A stretch of 64,000 nt of DNA from contig NC_080422.1 of assembly GCF_029873635.1 (NCBI RefSeq), positions 5,684,001-5,748,000 on the forward strand, read 5' to 3'. The notes below the pieces were generated by a model. That model was not told where the DNA came from. It ran no database searches and saw nothing but the letters and a program-made list of their open reading frames with translations. This DNA comes from Malania oleifera. Lineage: Eukaryota > Streptophyta > Magnoliopsida > Santalales > Ximeniaceae. Below, in pieces: positions 49,401 to 59,978 of the stretch; position 1 is the stretch's first letter; each line of letters begins with the position of its first letter. The position numbers and the translations under genes are program-made.

Positions 49401-52400
49401 TAAAAAATCTGAGGACCATATATGTTAACAAATCAAAGCCTATTGATTCAAAAAAAAAAATCTAAGGAACATATATGCCAACAAAGCAGATTTTATGGAC
49501 TCCTAATAAAATCTGTGAATATTTCAGAAAATCTGCGAATATTTCAGATTCTACGGGATTCATAATATCCCTTTATCTCAGATTTCATGGGATTTATGAT
49601 ATCTCCTTGATATGCAACTATATCATGTAATCTTGTTTAAATACCCCTTCTTGTATCCTCCTTAAGATATCTAGTGTTCACGTTTCGTTCATTGTAATCA
49701 GAAATACTATTTATCTTTCTTCTCATTTTTTTTTTCTTTATGGTATCAGAGCCATTGTGAACACTAGGCAAAAAAAAAATCACAGCTCCTACATCATCCA
49801 TACACCTCCTGCTTATCTTCCGTTCTTCTTTTCCTCTTTTCACCATGGCTACACTATCTCTTAATGTTGGCAACTTCATCACTCTTAGGCTTAGCCCAAA
49901 TACTATCCCTGCTGGCGTGAGCAAGCATTGGCTCTTGCCGAGAGCCAAGAATTAGTGGGGCATCTCACAAATGAAGATCCTGCACCCAACAAATACATCA
50001 TCCCAAACCCTAGCAACTCCACAAATGCAAACAACATCATTCCTCAATTAACAAATGCTTTCATAGCCTGGCGAAAGTCTGACCATCTCCTTCGGGGGTG
50101 GATCATTGGAACACTCTCTGAGGAAACTCTCGGACTCGTTTTTGGCCTTGACACAGCTCATGCAGTGTGGGAGGCCCTCAAAAATGCATATGCTCAAGAA
50201 TCGTAAGAATGTGAATTTACTTCACGTCAACAGATCACCTACCTTCGGAAAGAAGATCACACAACAATCACAGAACATATTCGCACCTTCAAAGGCTTCA
50301 AAGGTCTCTGTGACAATCTAGCAGCAATCGAGAAGCCCATTTCAGACCAAGAAAAAGTATTTTTTCTTCTCACCAGCCTTGGTCCGCGATATGAAATCTT
50401 CACAACTACTATGTTGAAGCCCCCAAGGCCGTCCTACTCTGAGTTGGTTTCTTAACTCCAAAACTTCGATCAAAGGCGAAATTGGTTCTTTAGCCACACC
50501 GATGTCCAAGCTTCATCTCTCACCCATCAAGTGGCGTTTTATGGACAACAACAGCAATGTTTCCAGCCGAACTCGTCAAGCTATCATGGACGAACACAAA
50601 ACTTCACGTCAGCTAGACGTGGATTCCAGGCACAACAAAACAAGGACTCAAGTCAACTCTACACAAATAAGTCCTCTCCTGCAAATACACAGCGTCGCCC
50701 TCCACCACCAGGTGAACGCCGCATGACACCTGCTGAAAGGGACAAGTACCGTGACCAATAGTGTCAATATTGTGGCATGATGGGCCACATTGCTAATATG
50801 CTGGTGGGTACCAAAAAAACCAGCTTCTCAAGATGAAATTCCACAAGCACTTGTGGCATTAACATTGGACACCACCATTACAAACATAGAATGAACTTCA
50901 ATCACCAAGGCCTCCAATCACATGACAGGTAAGCCAGGTATGTTAACTAACATTCGAAAATATTCCAGTTCCAACGCAGTGCTAATTGGAGATGGATCTT
51001 CCATGCAAATTCTCGGAATTGGAAACTCTTATATAAAGCAAAAAAAATTCTGCCTTACCTCTAAATGATGTGTTATTAGTTCCAAACCTAACAAAGAATT
51101 TATTCTCTGTAAGTCAACTAACTACTCAATTTCCTATTAATTGTGAATTTTCACATTGGTTTTTGTGTTAAGGAACGGGAAACAGGACACGTAATGATAA
51201 CACGGAAACGCAAGGGTGATCTCTATGTCCTACCCACTTCACCAGAACTATATCTCTCTCATCGATTCAAATCAAGCACTGTAGAAGTTTGGGATTAACG
51301 CCTCAGCCACCCCCAGTCGTCAACTTTGCAATTGCTGAAAAATAAGGGACTAATTGATGTCGTAAGGACATCAAAATCTCAAAATCTTTGTGATAGTTGT
51401 CAACTAGAAAAGCTCAATTTACCTTTTTCTTGTTCAGAACACTCAAGTACTAGTAGTCTTGAAAATATTCATTGTGATTTGTGGGGACCTGCTCCTATTC
51501 TTTCCATCGCAAAATTCAGATACTATGCTTGTTTGGTTGATGACTTCACTAAGTATACATGGATAATTCCTTTACGACAAAAATCAGATTTCTTCAATGC
51601 ATACATAGCCTTTGAAAAATATGTTGCTAGACAATTCAACAAGCAAATAAAAATCTTCCATTCAGATGGAGGTGGTGAATTCATCAATTCCAAAATGTCA
51701 ACTCACTTCCTTTCAACGGGCATTATTCATCAAGTATCGACCCCACATACTCCCGACCAAAATGGTAAGAAAGACGCCATAGGACTATAAAAGAACTAGG
51801 TATGACTATGTTGTTTCACTGTGGTTCTCCATCATTTTTATGGGTAGAAGCTTTCACTACAGCCGTTTATTTCATGAATCGACTGCCCTCATCAGCTTTC
51901 AACTTTGAAACCCCATATTTTGCATTGCATGGAACCCATCTAGCTTACTCCTCACTTCAAACCTTTGGGTCTAAGTGTTTTCCCTACACTTGGGAAACAC
52001 AACACCACAAGTTTGACCCTAAAACACTCCTCTGCATCTTTTTTGGTTACAGTGAAAAACACACGGCATATAAATGTTTTCATCCATTAAGAAAAAAAAA
52101 TTTTATCTCCCAGCATGTTGTCTTTGATGAGTTAGTTTTTCCTTATAAGTCTACAAACACCACCACATAACAACAGCAAAGCCACAGGGAATTAGTATTT
52201 TCAAAACCTGGTTGCCACATACTAACACTCACCCTTCTGCAGGGACATCTTCAAACTCTCCCACACCCCCATGGTTAAGTGCCCTACTGCCACTCCAGGA
52301 TGCAGCATCATCCTCACAAAACTCCATGTCACACGAACCTTCGCTTCTGCTTCCCCTTAGCATAGTATCTCATAACACAGCATATAATATTGCAAATGAC

Positions 52401-55400
52401 TCTCACGACTTACCTCACAACACAGATTCACCAAAACCATCACCACCACACGAGTTACCTCACAACACAGATTCACCAAAACCATCACCACCACACGAGT
52501 CACACACATCTGAAAATTTGGAAATATCCCAAGTCGTAGTCCCACAGCCCGTGTATGTACCACTAGAATCACCTCACCATCAACCTGCCTTTTCAGAACA
52601 AACACATTCTATGGTCACTCGATCCAAACTAGGTGTGGTAAAACCCAATCCTAAGTATGCCTTGACCACAATCACCTCTGCCAACATACCCCGTAAACCT
52701 CACAACATAAAAACTGCTTTAGCACTCCCTGGTTGGAAAGCAGCCATAGATGAAGCGCTTGCTGCTCTACATCAAAATGAGACCTAGAAACTTGTTCCAC
52801 GTGGATCTAACATGCATGTCATTGGTTCTAAATGGGTATTCATATCAAAACTTAAACCCGATGGCACTTTAGATCGACTCAAAGCACGTTTGGTTGCAAA
52901 GGGGTATCATCAAATAGATGGAGTACACTACACGGAAACCTTTTCTCCTATTATCAAACCTAGAACAATTCGCATAATTACAACTATAGCACTTGTTCAG
53001 CAGTGGCCTATTCGTCAACTAGATGTAAAAAATGCCTTTTTACATGGTTTAATTTCTGAAGACCTATACATGCAGCAACCACCAAGAATGGCAGATCTGC
53101 GACATCCAATATACATTTGTAAACTACAAAGAGCACTTTATGGTTTAAAACAAGCACCACGTTCTTGGTTTGATCGATTTAGTGCATTTCTTCTAAAATA
53201 TGGCTTCTTTTATAGTTTAGCTGACCCTCAATTATTTATCTTTCACTCTAATATTGGCTCATTAATTTTACTTCTTTATGTGGATGATATATTGCCACAG
53301 TATCTACTCCAACACTTGTTGCAAATTTCATTAAACTACTGAGAAGTGAGTTTGCAATGAAAGACTTAGGTCCAATCCATCACTTCCTTGGCATAGAAAT
53401 CACGCCAACAACCAATGGACTTCACCTGTCTCAATATAGTATTTCTGATTACAATGAATGACACGTTACAATAAGGGGTATTTAAACAAGATTACATGAT
53501 ATAGTTGCAAATCAAAGAGATATCATAAATCCCATGAAATCTGTGATAAAGGGATTATGAATCCCATAGAATCTACAATACTCACAGGTTTTTTGAAATA
53601 TTCACAAATTTTATTTGGAGTCCATAAAATCTGCTTTGTTGACATATATGCTCCTTAGATTTTTTTGAATCAATAGGCTCTGATTTGTTAACATATATGG
53701 TCCTCAGATTTTTTATTATGACGATTGACTTCAAATCTTTGACGCCCCTCAAACTTTATTATGATGATTTGCCTCGGATCTTCGACATTTAAATCTGCAG
53801 CGGGCAAAACCATCGATGGTTTGATGAAACTGTCGACGGTTTCCTTCTGAATTAGCTACTGCCTGAAATCGTTGATGTAACCGTCAACAGTATCACTTTG
53901 GTCTGAACAAAAACTGTCGACGGTTTGTTGAAACTATCAACGACTTCCTTCTAAGTTTGTTTCTGCCAGAAACCGTCGATGTAACCATCGACGACATCAC
54001 TCTCATTGAGTGTGCCGAGCTGTGATGCATTGCTAATAAGTACCTCTTCTATTGAAGTTTAAAATGCCCAAGTTTTGGTAACTATGATGAAACCTCATAT
54101 CTGATAGATCATCTTGACTCATTTAAGACCTTGATGCAGCTTCAAGAGGCATAGATGCTATCGTGCACAGAGCCTTCATGGCAACATTAGAAGGACCAGC
54201 ACAATTTGGTATTCAGCATTAAAATCAAGATCAATTGGATCCCTGAGGGAGAGCAGCGATTTGCAGGACATAAAGCAACCGAAAAGTAGTGAAGACTTCA
54301 GCTCACCTTATGAATTTAGTTCAAGGTGAGAAGGAGTCGTTGAAGGAGTTCATGTAGCAGTTTACTCATGCCACTTTGGAGGTCATGAGCTTAGATCGCG
54401 GAGTGGAACTGTGGATGGTTCTACTATGACAGCAGCTCTACGTCCAAAGAGTTCTTAGCATATTTAGGGGAAAAGCCTCCAATGGATATGGGAGAGTTGA
54501 TGGCTCAAGTGTAAAAATGTATCAACTTAGATGAGATGATGATTACTAGAAGAAACAGTGTAAAAAAATGACAACTAAAATCTATATCACATTTCATTAA
54601 ATCTAATTTTTTAGTACATGGCCATAGTCATTTTGAAATAAAGATAGCTACATAAAGCAAGACTATTGATCTCCAAGGCCCTCTCCTCATTGTCCTCCTC
54701 ATCCTCATTCTCTATCTTAAGTGGCCATATATTGAATTCTAGAAGTCCTCATAGAATCAAACTTCACCCTCTTGAGCCTAGCGGGCATGCTCCTTAACCA
54801 ATGGCAGGTACAGGATGCTTGATGGAGGAATACCATAGGTGGTGTGGAGGTGGTCCAAGTCCTCCTCACTACAGGAACATGCCTTGTCAACCAAACATGC
54901 TAGGGAAGATGTGTGTGATTCTACAAGGCTGTGGAGTTTGGTGATGAAGCATGTGGGGGAAACGAGTAAAATTTTGTGAACCTGTGTAAAATAAATCAAT
55001 CAAGGTGAAGTTGTGACAATAGAACAACAATGATTCGTAGTTTTGTTAAAGAACATTCAAAGAACATTCAATGACTATTCAAGAACATTTAACATCATTG
55101 AAGAGCATTCAATGATTAATCGAAAATATTCAAAAACGTTCAAAGGATTATTCATAATTCTTAAGAGAAAATGTAAAGGAAATTGCGTGAAGGAAATAGA
55201 GGAAAAGCGTAAGTGAGGAGAGAATGCTCGTTTGTTGGAGTGAAATGAAGTGAAATAAGGCATGGAAGGTCTTCTTATAATAGAGGAGCCGTCTTGGGAA
55301 AGGAAATATTGGATTATGAAAAGACCCTGTTGACATGATAGGTCACACCCAGTTTTAATCATGACAAATACTCTTAGTACTGATGGTTTGTACTAAGGCT

Positions 55401-58400
55401 TGCATGCAAGTTCACCTTGCGCGTACTCGAACTGAAAGACATACCATGATGGCGTGCGGTGTTCGTGCCAAAGAATGAAGTTTTCTGTGTTGTATTTGCA
55501 TTTATCTTTCATTTTCTTTATTCTGGGATGTAATATTTATTATGGACTGTACACCCTATAGCCTGTAATATTTTGCATCATGCATGATAGGTAGGTATGC
55601 TCAAATCGACCCTAGTTGGACTTTAGGTACCTACACAGACCTTAAAAAGACCTTAGGGACCGAATGACCTTAGGGCACCCTTCGGTCGACCGACGCTAGG
55701 TTTTTAGGCGTACTTGAAAAGACCTTAGATCCCAAGACATATGTACTAATAAGTCTTCATTATCATCTTCATATCAGAGGAATTAAATTTGACAAAAATG
55801 GACTTAAATTGAAAATCTTGAGAGGGTTCAAGCGACCGAACCCAAGACGTGTAAAACGGCTCAGGCAACCGAACAAGTCAACATGTTGACTTTGTGGTCG
55901 AGCACTCGAACCACTTTTGAGCATATCTCCCTCGGGCACCCGAACATGTGTCAGGTTCCTTTTCAACTACTCGGGTGCCCAAACGATCACGTTCAAAATG
56001 GGCTCGGGCGACCGAATCGATCAGTTCGGTTAACCGAACTTGGAACCGGGCACCCAAACCTACGAACAAAATGCTACTGACTTTTGTTCAGCCGACCGAC
56101 CCTTTCTTCGGGCACCCGAACTCTTTTAAAATGATTTTTTGAGTGAGTCTGTTCGGGCACCCGAACCTCAGGCCGGGCACCCGAACCTCGCGGGTTAAAA
56201 TATTTTTTACCAATTTTTTAATAGGATAAACTGGGTTAATTTTCTTAATGGCTTTTAAAACAAATTTAATTATTCCCATTGAGTCCCCAACGGTCAAAAA
56301 TTTATCCTTGCCTATAAATATCTGTTCATTTGTCATAATTAGCAAGGATTAGCATTTTGATTAAGGCCAAAATTCTCTCAATTTCAAAAATCTCTTTTTA
56401 ACCTATACTACTCCCAAACACTTGTACACTCCATTTTTTTTTATCTTTAAAGTGTTGTGAGTATTTCTAAACTGATTGTGCTTAATCTTACTAGCTAGTA
56501 CTCTCATTTGGTATATTGTTTGATTGATTTTATTTGAGAGTATAGCCTTAAGTTCTTCCACCGATTTTACTTGATAAATCTTGTGTGGGACGACTTAGTT
56601 GTGGTTCTTGCATTGTCATTGCAAGATACCTAAACCTATATTTTTGTGTGCAAAATTCTTTTCAAAAGCTAGTTTTCAAACACTCCATTGCGCTTTGTAT
56701 ATTGAAATATCTTGTTGAGTTTGTTTGAATCAACTTGCTTAAGCATATTTGAAACCTTGATCTGATCTTGTGTTATTCACGTATTGTGTTTCAAATCTTG
56801 CTTAGATACACACTCTAGATCTTGATTGATTATCATACTTGATTAAGTGTTTAGCATACATTAGAGCACTGAGCATATTTACATATCATTCGTGCTTGCA
56901 ATATTGCTTGAGCTATGCTAGTGTACATATCTGCTTGTGAAGAAGCGTATTTCCGTGTACAAAAATTTCAAATCATTTGTTGTATTCCAGGTGTGAGCCT
57001 AAAGAGAGAGACTAGCCCTGTTGAATAGTCCCGGACTAGCTTAAACCCGGTTAGGAAAGTTAGGTGCGCCATCTTGGTAAGGCGTGTTGGTTAAGGTCAG
57101 CCCCTTGAATTGACCTGGTTGCAATCGGTGCTGCTCCACCCGTCAAGTGAGTAGTAAGTGGAATCCTTGTGCTAGTGTGGCCAAGGCGAGGACGTAGGCA
57201 ATATTGGCCGAACCCCGATAACATATCGCGTGTATTGTTTACTTTTCCGCACCTTACTTTTCTACACGTGTATGTTCATTTCTAAATTGCATAAATTGAC
57301 CCTAGGTTGTGTTATACTGTTGTTAAAACCAGTAGACCTTGGTGATAAATTTTAAATACCCAATTCACCCCCCCTCTTGGGGTTGCACCAAAGCTAACAG
57401 ACCCTACAATCCTCAATGCATCTTGGGAATGGAAGGAAAGAATCCCAAGAATCTCGAGACTTAGCAGGGTATGTCAAGGTGATTTGATTGATTTGACAGT
57501 CTGCTCAAAAACAGACAGAGGAGCTTTGCTCACAAGTGATAGACAAGATCTACTCATAAAAATTGACAAATGAACTGCTCATATAAGTAACAAAGGAACT
57601 CTACTCAAAACTTGACACATGAACTCTGCTTATAGGTGACAAATAAGCTCCAATCATAAATGACTTATAGGTGACGGATAAGCTCCAATCATAAGTGACA
57701 AATGAGCTCTACTCATAAAATTGATAGACGAGTTTGCTCAAAAATAATTTGACAGATGATCTTAGCTCATAAGTAACAGATGAGCAATGCTCATAAATTG
57801 ATAGATGAGGTCTAATCACAAGTAACAAATTAGAACTGCGCATAACTGACAGATGAGCTCTATTTATAAAATTGATAGATAAGTTTTGTTCATAAGTGGA
57901 AGATAAGATTTACTGACAAGTGACATCTTAGCTCTGTTCATTAGTGACAGATGATCTTTTCTTATAAAATTGACAAATAAGCTCTACCCATAAATTGACA
58001 AACAAGGTCTCCCCATATAAGTAATTAATGAGCTTTACTAATGACTTGACACGTGAGCTTTGCTCATAAATAACAAATGAGCTCTGCAAATTAGCCCTTT
58101 TCATAAGTGACAGATGAACTTTAGTCAAGTAATAAATGATGTTAGAATACCACTTTACCTAAAAGCTTAAGCCATTAGATTGTGGACCAACAATGCATAT
58201 CAAGTTGTAACAGTTCCCTACATGTGTAGCTCGACAGTGCATGGAACGATAAACACACAATAAATAGCACCCATTAAAGGGAATACAATAATTTTTTAAA
58301 CACCACACAATAAATGCAAGCAACAAGACTAGAACTCAAAACCTCGTGGTAACCAGCTCTCATACCATGTTAGAATACCACTTTACCTAAAAGCTTAAGC

Positions 58401-59902
58401 TATTATCTTGTGGGCCAACAATGTATATCAAACTTTAACAAATGACTTGACAAATGAGCTCTGCTTATTAGTAAAGCCCTACTTATAAGTAATAGAAGAA
58501 CCCTACTCATATAAGTAAACGAATGAGCTTTGCTCATAACTTGCTGGGTTCTGCTCATATATTGACACATGGGCTTCGCTTGTAAACAATAGCTAAGTAG
58601 ACATGTTGAACTCTGTGTAGTCATGCTTTGCTCAAATGACCAAAGGACAATGGCTTGCTTAGCCAAATGTTGCTCTAATCGGCTCAAATGGGACTAAAGG
58701 CTAGCTCAAATTTTTCGATCAGCTTGAATTTTCTAGCTCACTGGCTGGCTCAAATTTTCTATTCAACTCGGATTCTCTAGTCAGCTAGGATTTTCTGGTT
58801 GGCTTAGAGCTGCTTGGTTTGGATGATGTGAGGTTGGCATGTCAGGTCGTCTAGACCAAATAGCCACTAATCGGCTCCGATTGAAATAACTATTTGATTA
58901 CGCGTTTAAATTGCATAATTAGGTGTTTTAATTCATGCATTACGAATTATATTTTTAATTAAATGTCTAATTAATCTCAATAAATTAGCATTGTGTCATA
59001 TTTATAACATTTGGGTTTCATTGAGTAAATTATGAATTTTTTGTATTTTTTATCGCAGGGCAATTATTGGAAGCTAAAAACTGGCGGTATTTCGTAATAT
59101 GTGCGTAATTCTCTCATCCGACCTCCGATTCTGATGATTCAATATGCTGTAAAAAGATAAGAAAACGCTCTACAATTTTCATGTTTTGCGTTTTGAGAAA
59201 TACTAGCTGCATCAAGGTCAAAATCGGACGTGAAGTTACTATATGCTGTTTTATGGACTGTTTCGGCATTATTCTGTAATCTGGGCGTAACTTTCTCATC
59301 CGAGCTCCGATCGAGACGATTCAAAATTCTGGGGAAAGCTGAAAAAGAGATCTACAACTTTTGTGTTTTGAGCTTTGAGAGTTACAGACTATAAGAAGGT
59401 CGAAATTGGGTTTGTGCGTTGGGAAATAAAAAAGAAAAAAAGAAGAAACAAGAAAACAAAAAATAAATAAATAAATAAATAAAAAATAGAGTGGGCCGGG
59501 TCTTTGATGTGACCCGGCCATGCAAGCCTAATATGTGTGTGTGTGTGTGTGTGTTTGCTGGAGTTAGGCGGTAGCAGCAACTAAGGAGCACTAGGGTTTT
59601 TTTTTTTTTTTTATATGCAAAAGGGCTGTGTGAAAGAAAAGGAGGGCAGTCGGCTGTATGGAGGGGGGCTGGCGCGTGAAGGAGCAAATGAGCTGGCAGT
59701 GTAGCAGAAAATAAAAAGGGGGGAAATCCAAAAGAAAAGGGAGGATTCTTTATTAGCTAAAAAGGAGAGTGTAGGGGAGGGTAGGGTTTTCTTAAGGAGG
59801 TTTTTAGGGCTGCTGTTGAGGGCTGAAAAAAAGCTGCGCCGCAGCAAAGGGAGGACAGCAGCTACGCTGCTGTGTTGAGCTCACAGCCTCCCCTCTCTCT
59901 CC

Positions 59903-59978
<76 letters not shown>

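Larger units (their letters stand above)
49149..54038 (+). mobile_element. Ty1/copia element bounded by INVERTED LTRs, target duplication AGTAC
   Basis: 4,890 bp flanked by identical AGTAC (49,144-49,148 and 54,039-54,043). The left LTR (49,149-49,710) is direct. The right one (53,436-54,038) is its reverse complement, so both outer ends read TATTAGCAATGCATCACAGC inward. Removing the element plus one AGTAC restores the Tat gag alignment (ELTEV then [11 protein letters not shown]). Interior: primer-binding site, gag, protease, integrase and RT up to the region after YVDD; the rest of RT and all of RNase H are missing, cut exactly where the inverted LTR starts. Several stops. Confidence 0.9.

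Noticed and set aside
52357-52605. Minus-strand frame opposite the copia linker
   Set aside because: Shadow of the repeat-containing integrase-RT linker on the plus strand.
57480-58130. Regularly spaced repeats resembling a CRISPR array
   Set aside because: Units are contiguous and diverged without unique spacers, in plant DNA inside a Tat element.
59321-59847. Several hydrophobic minus-strand frames
   Set aside because: Low-complexity A-rich and GT-rich DNA inside a long LTR-like segment; no conserved motif.
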